From the NCBI GenBank assembly GCA_002695445.1, contig NZOY01000098.1, forward strand, positions 1 to 11,404: a stretch of 11,404 nt of DNA, in the 5' to 3' direction. Shown here one piece after another: positions 1 through 7,143 of this stretch (position 1 is the first letter of the stretch; each line of letters starts with the position of its first letter). The position numbers were made by a program, and so were the translations under genes. Below the pieces are notes generated by a model, which was not told the origin of the DNA, made no database searches, and saw nothing but the letters and a program-made list of their open reading frames with translations. Origin of the DNA: Flavobacteriaceae bacterium (lineage in GTDB: Bacteria; Bacteroidota; Bacteroidia; Flavobacteriales; Flavobacteriaceae).

Positions 1-2133
1 AGCAATAGAAATACCATCATAGGTACTGGTACCTCTGCCTATCTCATCTAATAATACCAAGCTGTTTTCAGTAATGTTGTTAAGAATTGAAGCCGTTTCA
101 TTCATCTCAACCATAAATGTTGATTCCCCCAAAGAAATATTATCACTAGCCCCAACTCGCGTAAAAATTTTATCAATTACTCCAGTAACCATTGATGATG
201 CAGGAACAAAACACCCCATCTGAGCCATCAAAACTAGTAAAGCAGTTTGGCGAAGTATAGCTGACTTACCTGACATGTTCGGCCCCGTAATCATAATTAT
301 TTGTTGACTTGAAGGATCAAGGACTAAATCATTAGCGATGTAGGGATTATCAGGAGATAATTGGTTTTCAATCACTGGGTGACGGCCCTGTTTGATCCTC
401 AATTGTGTAGTATCTGAGAAATGGGGACGTGAATAATTATATTTCAATGCTAAAGAAGCAAAACACCATAACACATCAAGTTGTGCGGTCTGCTGCGCAT
501 TGTTTTTAAGCAGCTCTAAATATTTATGTAATTCTATTATCAATTCCAGATAAATTTTACTTTCCAGGGACTTAATTTTTTCCTCAGCTCCTAGAATTTT
601 AGTTTCGTATTCTTTTAGCTCCTCTGTTATGTAACGTTCAGCATTGACAAGGGTTTGCTTTCTAATCCAGTCCTCAGGAACCTTTTCCTTGTGAGTATTG
701 CGTACCTCAATATAGTATCCAAATACATTGTTAAATGATATTTTTAATGATGGAATTTGAGTTTGCTCGCTTTCCCTTTCAACCATTCTGTCCAAGTGAT
801 CTTTTCCAGAATATAAAAGTTGTCTTAACTCATCTAGCTCCTTACTTACGCCATCTGCGATAACCTCTCCTTTACTTAGCAAAACGGGTGCATCTGGTTT
901 AAGAGTAGATTGAATCAATTTAATCACTTCCGAAGGCTCCAAAAACCTAGATCCTAAAATTTGAAGGTTTTTTGATGAATGGTTTAGCAAATCATCCTTG
1001 ACTCTATTAATTTGATCTAATGACTTACCTAATTGTACCAATGCCCTTGGACTGATTTTTTGGGTGGCAATCTTTGCGATAATTCTTTCCATGTCAACAA
1101 TTTCCTTTAAATGGCTTTGCATTTTATTATGGATTGAATCATCATTTTTAAAAGCTTCAACCACACTCAAACGTCCCTCTATTTTAGATAGATTTCTCTC
1201 TGGAAAAGCCATCCAATGTTTTAACATTCGTCCACCCATTGCAGTTAGAGTTAGATCCAAAACATCAATCAGTGCCACGCCATTAAGGTTAGTTGGTTGG
1301 AAGAGTTCCAAGTTTCGAGTTGTAAATCTATCCATCCATACGTATTCTTCCTGAAATATTTGGCGAATGTTGGTTATATGAGTTATTTTGTTGTGATGAG
1401 TCTCAGATAGATAATGCAAAATAGCTCCGGCAGCTATAATTCCAGCTTTAATATCTTGAATCCCAAACCCTTTCAGTCCTTTAGTGCCAAAATGATTAGT
1501 CAATTTTTCCTCAGCATAACCAATTTCAAAAACCCAATCTTCAAGGTAGAAGACATGAAATTGATTTCCTGTTAATTCAGCAAAGATTTTTTTTGCAGGT
1601 TTAGCAATCAAAACCTCTGTTGGAGAAAAATTTTGTAATAATTGTTCCATTTGAATAGAACTACCCTCAGAGACCCAATAGTCCCCAGTGGAAATATCTA
1701 AAAAAGAGATTCCAACATTCTCTTTTTTAAAAAAAACTGCTGCTAGGAAGTTATTCTTTTTATGTTCTAAGACCTCCTCATTCAGCGAAACCCCTGGAGT
1801 AACCAACTCCGTTACGCCTCTTTTTACAATTTTTTTTGCAAGTTTAGGGTCTTCCAACTGATCACATATTGCAACTCTACATCCAGCCCTAACGAGTTTT
1901 GGCAAATATGTATTTAAAGAGTGGTGAGGAAAACCTGCCAATTCAGTTTCACTGGAACTGCCTGCCCCTCTTTTAGTAAGAATTATACCCAATATTCTTG
2001 CTGCTTTAACAGCATCATCTCCAAAAGCTTCATAAAAATCTCCTACTCGAAAAAGCAATAAGGCATCAGGATATTTTCCTTTTATCTGGTTATATTGCTT
2101 CATTAAAGGAGTTTCTTTATTGGATTTGGCCAC
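1..2133 (-). CDS. mutS: DNA mismatch repair ATPase MutS (partial, C-terminus beyond the left edge)
   Basis: MutS scans DNA for mispairs and small loops and, bound to ATP, starts mismatch repair as a dimer. The 711 codons present read open without interruption; I checked every codon. The N-terminal mismatch-reading domain has the Phe-Tyr-Glu wedge at residues 33-35 in RVGDFYEAF. Connector, lever and clamp domains follow. The ATPase domain has a Walker A GPNMSGKS at 617-624 and a Walker B LVLLDE ending at Asp696-Glu697, followed by GRGTSTYDG. The family is usually about 850-880 residues, so roughly 150 residues (end of the ATPase domain, helix-turn-helix, dimer contacts) lie outside the window. 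The start is GTG at 2133: an in-frame stop lies shortly upstream, and residues 7-14 (KETPLMKQ) fit what I recall of related N-termini. ATG at 2103 (residue 11) is a weaker alternative. It is divergent from the TrmH-type gene. No consensus -7 element was found before it. Confidence 0.97.
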   Translation of the reverse strand, partial: MAKSNKETPLMKQYNQIKGKYPDALLLFRVGDFYEAFGDDAVKAARILGIILTKRGAGSSSETELAGFPHHSLNTYLPKLVRAGCRVAICDQLEDPKLAKKIVKRGVTELVTPGVSLNEEVLEHKKNNFLAAVFFKKENVGISFLDISTGDYWVSEGSSIQMEQLLQNFSPTEVLIAKPAKKIFAELTGNQFHVFYLEDWVFEIGYAEEKLTNHFGTKGLKGFGIQDIKAGIIAAGAILHYLSETHHNKITHITNIRQIFQEEYVWMDRFTTRNLELFQPTNLNGVALIDVLDLTLTAMGGRMLKHWMAFPERNLSKIEGRLSVVEAFKNDDSIHNKMQSHLKEIVDMERIIAKIATQKISPRALVQLGKSLDQINRVKDDLLNHSSKNLQILGSRFLEPSEVIKLIQSTLKPDAPVLLSKGEVIADGVSKELDELRQLLYSGKDHLDRMVERESEQTQIPSLKISFNNVFGYYIEVRNTHKEKVPEDWIRKQTLVNAERYITEELKEYETKILGAEEKIKSLESKIYLELIIELHKYLELLKNNAQQTAQLDVLWCFASLALKYNYSRPHFSDTTQLRIKQGRHPVIENQLSPDNPYIANDLVLDPSSQQIIMITGPNMSGKSAILRQTALLVLMAQMGCFVPASSMVTGVIDKIFTRVGASDNISLGESTFMVEMNETASILNNITENSLVLLDEIGRGTSTYDGISIA

Positions 2134-2246
2134 TTGAATACACTTTATACACTAATGTAATTATTAATAAATTCTTGCGATAATTGGGTTTTAAAAATTT
2201 GTTAACACTCAAATTAGACGCCTTCAATATTTAGTATTTTTATGAT

Positions 2247-2780
2247 GTGCGTAAACTTAAAAACAGCGAATTAGTTCGCAAGACTATTGAGGAATTTAAA
2301 AAAGCGGATAAAACCCCTTTGATTGTCATTCTTGATGACATTCGAAGTTTAAATAATATCGGTTCTGTTTTCAGAACTGCTGATGCATTTCTAATAGCAA
2401 AAATATTCCTTTGTGGTATTACTGCCACACCTCCGCACAAAGACATATATAAAACTGCATTGGGAGCAACTGAGTCAGTTGAATGGGAGTACCAGAAGGA
2501 AGTTGTCACATTAATCAAAAGGCTTCAAAAAAAAGGTATTAAAGTCTTCGCTATCGAACAAGCTGATAAAGCTTTTTCTCTAGAGAATTTTGAAGTTAAA
2601 ACTCACAATCAGTACGCTTTTATTTTTGGTAACGAAGTAAGAGGTGTATCCCAACTGGCGATTAATCAATGTGATGGAGTAATTGAAATTCCACAAGAGG
2701 GAACCAAACATTCTTTGAATGTAGCAGTTGCTAGTGGGGTAGTTTTGTGGGATTTTTTCCAAAAGCTAAGAAAGCTTTAA
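2247..2780 (+). CDS. SpoU/TrmH-family RNA 2'-O-methyltransferase, stand-alone SPOUT domain
   Basis: This enzyme likely transfers a methyl group from S-adenosylmethionine to a ribose 2'-OH in tRNA or rRNA. All three SpoU motifs are present: motif 1 with Asn37 and Arg43 in NNIGSVFRTADAF, motif 2 FIFGNE at 125-130, and motif 3 IEIPQ at 146-150 with SLN at 156-158, which together form the trefoil-knot cofactor site. At 177 residues it is only the catalytic domain, without the N-terminal RNA-binding domain of RlmB-type members. The substrate, and so the exact name (TrmH, TrmL or another), cannot be set from sequence. The start is GTG at 2247; an in-frame TAG at 2232-2234 rules out a longer form, and the N-terminus MRKLKNSEL is typical of Bacteroidetes homologues as I recall them. 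Its last 50 bases overlap, tail to tail, the 3' end of the folK-kinase gene. Confidence 0.9.
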   Translation: MRKLKNSELVRKTIEEFKKADKTPLIVILDDIRSLNNIGSVFRTADAFLIAKIFLCGITATPPHKDIYKTALGATESVEWEYQKEVVTLIKRLQKKGIKVFAIEQADKAFSLENFEVKTHNQYAFIFGNEVRGVSQLAINQCDGVIEIPQEGTKHSLNVAVASGVVLWDFFQKLRKL

Positions 2781-3762
2781 TTCTTAATAGGATTATTTGA
2801 TATGCAGCTTCATCTTTTACAAAATCTAAATCACTAAGATCAATTTCACAGTAGGGAAATTCATTTTCAAGGTCAAAAAATAATTTGTACCCAAGGTCAA
2901 TATTTGTTAAATATTCTTTAGATATTTTTTGCTCATAGTCCCTTCCCCTTATTTTAATATTTTCCCTTAATTTATCGACGCTATGTTTCAAATAAATTAC
3001 TTTTTGTGGTAAATAAAACTTATTGGACCAAGCCAGATAATTCTTTTTAAATGAATGAAAATCCAATGAGGCTAGGTTGATTTTAGCAAAAATTAAAGAT
3101 CGAAAAAGGGAATGGTCAGCTACTCCTTTCAAAGAGGTTGCTTTATCATTAATAAATTCTTGAAATTGTCTAAATCGACTCTTCATAAAATAATTTTCTA
3201 AGGAAAGAGCATAAGTTTGAGAGTCATTATAAAATTTTTCTAAAAAAGGGTTTTCCTTAAAATTCTCCTTCAAAAAAGGAACTTGGTATTGATCTGCAAT
3301 TTTTTGAGCAAGCAAGGTTTTTCCTACACCTATATTTCCTTCTAAAATCAAAATTCTATTGGTTTCAAAAAGCATTGGAGACCAGTCTGACATAGGTAGT
3401 TTTTTAACCTTGCTTTTATCTGAACTTACCAATAGTAAATCAGCAATTGTTTTTTTTAATGTTGGGTGGATAATATTAGGGTTAATTTCATTAAGGGGAT
3501 GCATAATAAAATTTCGGAATTCAATTTTGGGATGAGGTAAAATTAGTGCCGATGTATTAATTATTTGATCTGCATAAAACAAAAGGTCTAAATCAATGTA
3601 TCGAGAATTATAGCCAGTTTTGGCATGGCGTTCTCTACCCATGGCTTGCTCAACATCTAAAAGTTTCTCCAAAATCTTTAAAGGCTTATCGTTTGTATCT
3701 ATTCCAATACAAGCATTTAGGAAATTAGGGCCCTCGAAACCCCAGGCGGGAGTTACATACAA
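2731..3762 (-). CDS. folK: FolK (HPPK) - deoxynucleoside kinase fusion, main part downstream of a frameshift
   Basis: This frame holds most of 6-hydroxymethyl-7,8-dihydropterin pyrophosphokinase (residues 1 to about 115), a folate-synthesis enzyme, fused to a deoxynucleoside kinase-like domain (about 135-330). HPPK features are WGF at 7-9, FLNACI at 14-19, the signature Arg54 with Mg-binding Asp57 and Asp59, and HPKIEFRNF with His77 and Arg83. Kinase features are a P-loop GNIGVGKT at 142-149, ENPFLEKFY at 170-178 and a lid RGRDYE at 272-277. The usual Asp/Glu-Arg-Ser motif reads Asp216-His217-Ser218. The only start in this frame is a TTG at 3762, which omits the first strand and helix of HPPK; those are encoded in another frame at 3773-3877. 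One base fewer in the A10 run at 3789-3798 would join both into one 381-residue protein. So 3762 is probably not the true start. The domain calls are firm; whether the gene is intact is open. Confidence 0.88.
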   Translation of the reverse strand: MYVTPAWGFEGPNFLNACIGIDTNDKPLKILEKLLDVEQAMGRERHAKTGYNSRYIDLDLLFYADQIINTSALILPHPKIEFRNFIMHPLNEINPNIIHPTLKKTIADLLLVSSDKSKVKKLPMSDWSPMLFETNRILILEGNIGVGKTLLAQKIADQYQVPFLKENFKENPFLEKFYNDSQTYALSLENYFMKSRFRQFQEFINDKATSLKGVADHSLFRSLIFAKINLASLDFHSFKKNYLAWSNKFYLPQKVIYLKHSVDKLRENIKIRGRDYEQKISKEYLTNIDLGYKLFFDLENEFPYCEIDLSDLDFVKDEAAYQIILLRIKAFLAFGKNPTKLPH

Positions 3763-3772
3763 GGAGGATAAA

Positions 3773-3877
3773 TCAGTTAAAATGCCAATTTTTTTTTTGA
3801 ATTTGGATTACTGCCTCTTGAATATTTTTATGGCAATTCCCAATATTTGCCCCTAATGAAATATATGCTCTATTCAT
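3773..3877 (-). pseudogene. folK: 5' part of folK, in a different frame from the rest (34 codons)
   Basis: ATG at 3877 opens a reading frame whose product begins MNRAYISLGANIG and continues with a helix ending in QIQKK. This is the expected first strand and substrate-binding loop of HPPK (SLGANIG). After the A10 run it continues as NWHFN and meets TGA at 3773-3775. With nine A instead of ten the frame would run on as IGILTDLSSLYVTPAWGF, which is a normal HPPK sequence, so this is the true start of the folK-kinase gene rather than a separate small gene. I label it as a broken fragment because of the shift, but it could be joined in the cell by transcriptional slippage, or the shift may be a sequencing error. 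Confidence 0.85.
3789..3798 (-). repeat. folK: A10 homopolymer (T10 on + strand) at the folK frame break
   Basis: Ten consecutive A in the folK sense strand. It is the longest homopolymer I noticed in the window; other coding A or T runs reach about eight. The frame upstream (ending in codons for Gln-Lys-Lys) and the frame downstream (Ile-Gly-Ile-Leu) are reconciled by removing one A. Runs this long are prone to sequencing error, replication slippage and RNA polymerase slippage. Confidence 0.9.
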
Positions 3878-3885
3878 TTTAATCC

Positions 3886-3917
3886 CAATGATAAATTTCG
3901 TAAAACAATTTCACAAA
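3886..3917 (-). promoter_or_regulatory. Candidate Bacteroidetes-type promoter of folK
   Basis: On the minus strand there is TTTG (3914-3917), then 20 bases, then TATCATTG (3886-3893), which matches the Bacteroidetes -7 consensus TAnnTTTG at all fixed positions but one. The spacing is within the usual range, and the ATG at 3877 lies 8 bases downstream of the element, implying a very short leader. Its presence upstream of 3877 rather than 3762 supports 3877 as the real folK start. Confidence 0.45.
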
Positions 3918-3928
3918 CCCTATCTTTG
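3897..3928 (+). promoter_or_regulatory. Candidate Bacteroidetes-type promoter of the sppA-yhhQ-rluF unit
   Basis: TATCTTTG at 3921-3928 is an exact match to the -7 consensus TAnnTTTG and lies 16 bases before the sppA ATG. An imperfect -33 element, TTCG at 3897-3900 (consensus TTTG), sits 20 bases upstream. It interleaves with the opposite-facing folK promoter in a 67-base gap. Confidence 0.5.
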
Positions 3929-3944
3929 CTTTTAAAAAGTAGAT

Positions 3945-5699
3945 ATGAATTTTTTCAAAAGTTTTTTAGCATCACTATTAGGTACCTTTATAGCTTTGGG
4001 TCTCATATCCATTTTATTTTTTACGGGTATTGCCGCTATTGCCACTTCAATAAATTTTAAGACAGTTGATTCAGCATTTATAAGTGAAAACAGTGTTTTA
4101 AATATCGATTTAAATACCTCAGTAAGAGATCGAAGTCCAGCTTTTAACCCTTTTGGATTTTTCACAGAAAATGCTAATGGCATAATTGGTATGGATGCTA
4201 TTATTGGTAGTATTAATAAGGCTAAAAAAGATGAAAAAATTAAAGGGATTAGACTAAACTCGGGTTTGATCTCATCAGGATGGGCTCAAGCCCGTGAAAT
4301 CAGAAACTGTTTGAATGAATTTAAAAAGTCAGGTAAATTTATTTATGCTTATGCTGATTTTATGTCCCAAAAAGGTTATTATGTAAGCTCAGTTGCAGAC
4401 AGTATTTTTATGAATCCTGTTGGATCCATTGAACTTAAGGGGCTTTCCTCTGAGGTTCTTTACTTCGAAGATTTTCAAAACCAGTATGGATTGAAAATGG
4501 AGGTGATTCGTCACGGCAAATACAAAAGTGCCGTTGAACCTTTTTTGCAAGATAAAATGAGCGATGAGAACCGAGCACAGATTAAAGGACTACTTGATGC
4601 AGTTTGGACTACCATAAGCGATGAGATAGTTGAGAGCAGAGCGATTTCAAAAAAAGCTTTAGAAAAAATGGTAGAGGAACTTACAGTAACTGATGCCAAA
4701 GAGGCAATAACTAATGGAATAATTGATGCGCTTGTTTACGAGGACGATTTTGAAAAGAGTATCAAAGCCGCATTGGAAATTGATAAAGATGACTCGATAA
4801 ATTCAGTTGAATTCTATGAACTAAATACCCAAATGAAAACATTCGATAGTGATGTAAAAGATCAAATTGCAGTAATCTATGCTAATGGACCTATTTTATA
4901 TACCTCTGGCACAGAGGAGGTCATTGGGAAAAAGGCTCTGAATCAGGCCTTTCAAGAAGTTGAGACAAATAAAAATATCAAAGGAGCTGTTTTGCGAATT
5001 GACTCTCCTGGAGGAGATGCTATGACTTCTGAGATAATTTTAAATGCAATGAGAAAGCTAAAAGGTAAAAAACCTTTGGTTGTTTCATTGGGAAATATTG
5101 CAGCCTCTGGTGGGTATTATATCGCTTGTTTAGGGGATAAAATTTATGCTAGTCCAATGACTATAACTGGTTCTATTGGAGTACTTGCAGCATTTCCAAA
5201 TATGAGAGGACTTGCAGAAAGGATTGGTATCAATGCTGAACAAGTCAATTCACATAAAAATGCGATGGGCTATAGCCTTTTCGAACCTTTAAACGATGGT
5301 TTTAAAAATTCAACTAAAAGTGCGATTGAAAAAGTTTATACTACCTTTAAATCAAGGGTATCAGAGGGTCGATCACTTAATATGGAAAAAGTAGAAGACC
5401 TTTCAAAAGGAAGAATCTGGTCTGGCAAAGATGCTGTGGAAAATGGATTAGTGGATGCTATTGGAGGACTTGAAGATGCTATTCAAGCTACTGCTGAAAT
5501 GGCCGCTATTGAAAATTATAATATTGATAGTTATCCCAAATATGAGAATGAATTTGAGTATATATTCCTTGATGCTTTATCTTTTATCCGTTTAAAAATA
5601 TTTAACCACCCAATTGAAAAATTTGCTTCAGAATTAATCAAGCTTAGTGAGATGGAAGGGATTCAGGCAATAATCCCTTTTTCAATTAACATTGAATAG
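3945..5699 (+). CDS. sppA: Signal peptide peptidase SppA, 67K type
   Basis: SppA is a membrane-bound Ser/Lys protease that degrades signal peptides left in the membrane after secretion. The 584-residue length fits the long (67K) type, in which each chain holds two related domains. Residues 7-35 are a hydrophobic membrane anchor. The N-terminal domain carries the general-base lysine, Lys194 in GKYKSAVEPF, matching the E. coli TYKSAVEPF site. The C-terminal domain carries RIDSPGGDA (351-359) and the nucleophile Ser388 in NIAASGGYY, followed by TGSIG at 408-412. Both catalytic residues are present, so the enzyme should be active. The ATG at 3945 puts the anchor at the N-terminus and lies just after a consensus -7 element. 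It is the first gene of a three-gene unit; its TAG is directly followed by the ATG of yhhQ. The last 50 residues or so are the least conserved-looking part. Confidence 0.95.
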   Translation: MNFFKSFLASLLGTFIALGLISILFFTGIAAIATSINFKTVDSAFISENSVLNIDLNTSVRDRSPAFNPFGFFTENANGIIGMDAIIGSINKAKKDEKIKGIRLNSGLISSGWAQAREIRNCLNEFKKSGKFIYAYADFMSQKGYYVSSVADSIFMNPVGSIELKGLSSEVLYFEDFQNQYGLKMEVIRHGKYKSAVEPFLQDKMSDENRAQIKGLLDAVWTTISDEIVESRAISKKALEKMVEELTVTDAKEAITNGIIDALVYEDDFEKSIKAALEIDKDDSINSVEFYELNTQMKTFDSDVKDQIAVIYANGPILYTSGTEEVIGKKALNQAFQEVETNKNIKGAVLRIDSPGGDAMTSEIILNAMRKLKGKKPLVVSLGNIAASGGYYIACLGDKIYASPMTITGSIGVLAAFPNMRGLAERIGINAEQVNSHKNAMGYSLFEPLNDGFKNSTKSAIEKVYTTFKSRVSEGRSLNMEKVEDLSKGRIWSGKDAVENGLVDAIGGLEDAIQATAEMAAIENYNIDSYPKYENEFEYIFLDALSFIRLKIFNHPIEKFASELIKLSEMEGIQAIIPFSINIE

Positions 5700-6416
5700 A
5701 TGAAAACTAAAAAGCATCAATTGGCAGCTAAAATCTACTTGTATTTGGCTGCATTATTTATAACATCCCTAGTGGTTTCAAATCTTATTTTCCAAAAATT
5801 CTTTTTTTGGTATCCATTTGATAGTGAATTATTCGGCATTCGCCTTTTTGAGTTATCTGTTGGAATTTTACCCTATCCATTAACCTTTTTAATCACAGAT
5901 TTGATCTCTGAGATTTATGGGAAAAAAGCAGCCAACCGAGTGGTAATTGCAGGGATTTTCGCTTCCTTTTTTTCTATGGGAATTTTACTTCTCGCCGATT
6001 TTGTTCCCGCCATTGAAAACTCCCCTGTTGATGATATGACATTCAAAAAAGTTTTCTCGCTTTCCCCTTTAGCGGTTTTAGCATCTATGATAGCCTATCT
6101 AATTGCACAGTTTATTGACATTAGAATTTATCACTTTTGGAAAAAGCTAACCAAGGGGAAACTACTTTGGATAAGGAATAACTTTTCCACTTTTGTATCT
6201 CAATTCCTAGATACTTTTTCAGTAATTCTATTATTGTCTCTATTCGGAATTCTACCTTGGGATTTATTTTTCGGATTAGTATTGTCTGGATTTGTCTTTA
6301 AGGTAATCGTTGCTGCACTTGATACGCCACTCCTTTATATATTTGTTTGGCTTTTTAGGAAAAAATTTGACCTCGAGATTGGAGAGGAAATAAGTCTTTG
6401 GACATATGACAAATGA
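5700..6416 (+). CDS. yhhQ: Queuosine precursor transporter, YhhQ/VUT family
   Basis: This is an integral membrane protein of the vitamin-uptake-transporter (VUT) family, whose E. coli member YhhQ imports the queuosine precursors preQ0/preQ1 for modification of tRNA position 34. About six membrane segments can be seen, near residues 12-31, 46-68, 81-101, 121-141, 165-186 and 190-218. Family signatures are TDLISEIYGKKAANRVV at 66-82, RNNFSTFVSQFLDT at 159-172 and KVIVAALDTPLLY at 201-213. The 238-residue length is usual. The ATG at 5700 directly abuts the sppA stop, and the 3' end overlaps rluF by 11 bases, so translational coupling is likely. Family assignment is firm; the exact substrate is inferred from family members. 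Confidence 0.92.
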   Translation: MKTKKHQLAAKIYLYLAALFITSLVVSNLIFQKFFFWYPFDSELFGIRLFELSVGILPYPLTFLITDLISEIYGKKAANRVVIAGIFASFFSMGILLLADFVPAIENSPVDDMTFKKVFSLSPLAVLASMIAYLIAQFIDIRIYHFWKKLTKGKLLWIRNNFSTFVSQFLDTFSVILLLSLFGILPWDLFFGLVLSGFVFKVIVAALDTPLLYIFVWLFRKKFDLEIGEEISLWTYDK

Positions 6417-7143
6417 AAATAAAACACTAATCAGAATCAACAAATACTTAAGTGAAATTGGATATTGTTCGCGAAGAGAAGCGGATAACCTTGTGGCAGC
6501 AGGTCGTGTTTTGGTAAATGGAGAAAAAGCTGAAATGGGAGTTAAAATATGTCACAAAGACAAGATAACAGTGAATGGTGAAAGGATAAATAAGTCAAAA
6601 AATAAACTTGTTTATTTAGCTTTCAATAAGCCCAAAGGGATTGTTTGTACCACTGACTCCAAAGTAGAAAAAGACAATATCATTGACTTTATCAATTATC
6701 CAAAGAGGATTTTTCCAATAGGTCGACTAGACAAGCCGAGCGAGGGATTGATTTTCTTAACAAATGATGGAGATATTGTAAATAAAATATTAAGGGCAAA
6801 AAACAATCACGAAAAAGAATATATTGTTACACTAAATAAACCTATTACTCCTGAATTCATTAGAAAAATGAGTAATGGAGTTCCCATACTTGATTCAGTT
6901 ACAAAAAAATGTTTTGTAAAACAAACACATAAAAAACAATTTAGGATTATTCTCACACAAGGACTAAATCGTCAAATCAGAAGAATGTGCGAGTTTTTAA
7001 ACTATCGAGTTATAAATCTTAAAAGAGTCAGAATTATGAATATTAAATTGGATGTTAAAGTTGGTAAATGGCGATATTTTAAACCAGAAGAACTCGATAA
7101 AATGAATCGGCTTTTAAATCTCTCTTCAAAGACTGACAGCTAA
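6406..7143 (+). CDS. rluF: 23S rRNA pseudouridine(2604) synthase RluF
   Basis: RsuA-family pseudouridine synthase. An S4 RNA-binding domain covers about residues 8-56 (RINKYLSEIGYCSRREAD), followed by the catalytic domain with LAFNKPKGIV (71-80) and GRLDKPSEGL with catalytic Asp109. The stretches RIFPIGRLDK, GLIFLTNDGD, NKILRA, MSNGVPIL, VTKKC and QGLNRQIRRMCE follow E. coli RluF very closely, closer than RluB, RluE or RsuA. E. coli RluF modifies U2604 of 23S rRNA and also U35 of tRNA-Tyr. At 245 residues it lacks the long basic tail of the 290-residue E. coli protein. The ATG at 6406 lies inside the end of yhhQ, and the stop overlaps the stop of the opposite DUF2797 gene by 4 bases. No terminator hairpin is seen after it. 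Confidence 0.92.
   Translation: MTNENKTLIRINKYLSEIGYCSRREADNLVAAGRVLVNGEKAEMGVKICHKDKITVNGERINKSKNKLVYLAFNKPKGIVCTTDSKVEKDNIIDFINYPKRIFPIGRLDKPSEGLIFLTNDGDIVNKILRAKNNHEKEYIVTLNKPITPEFIRKMSNGVPILDSVTKKCFVKQTHKKQFRIILTQGLNRQIRRMCEFLNYRVINLKRVRIMNIKLDVKVGKWRYFKPEELDKMNRLLNLSSKTDS

Noticed and set aside
1064..1354. Open frame of 96 codons on the + strand inside mutS
   Set aside because: It is antisense to an uninterrupted and well-conserved part of mutS and has no recognisable domain. The same applies to short opposite-strand frames inside sppA, clpX, folK and the TrmH-type gene.
1722..1735. T6A8 run and other 7-8 base A/T runs in mutS and elsewhere as possible frameshift sites
   Set aside because: The reading frames continue unbroken through all of them, so they are ordinary for an AT-rich genome.
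2134..2246. Promoter candidates between mutS and the TrmH-type gene, such as TAATTTG on the minus strand
   Set aside because: The candidate lacks one spacer base of TAnnTTTG, and no -33 element lies at a suitable distance, so I did not list it.
2762..2778. Possible terminator hairpin (AAAGCT / AGCTTT with a 5-base loop)
   Set aside because: The stem is only 6 base pairs, mostly A-T, lies inside coding sequence and has no U-run after it.
3760..3770. AAGGAGGAT on the + strand resembling a Shine-Dalgarno site
   Set aside because: It lies in the strand opposite to folK, and no supported + strand gene starts after it; the genomic style suggests Shine-Dalgarno sites are not used.
3620..3856. 78-codon + strand frame across the folK frameshift region
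   Set aside because: It is the antisense shadow of HPPK sequence, and its composition reflects the folded domain on the other strand.
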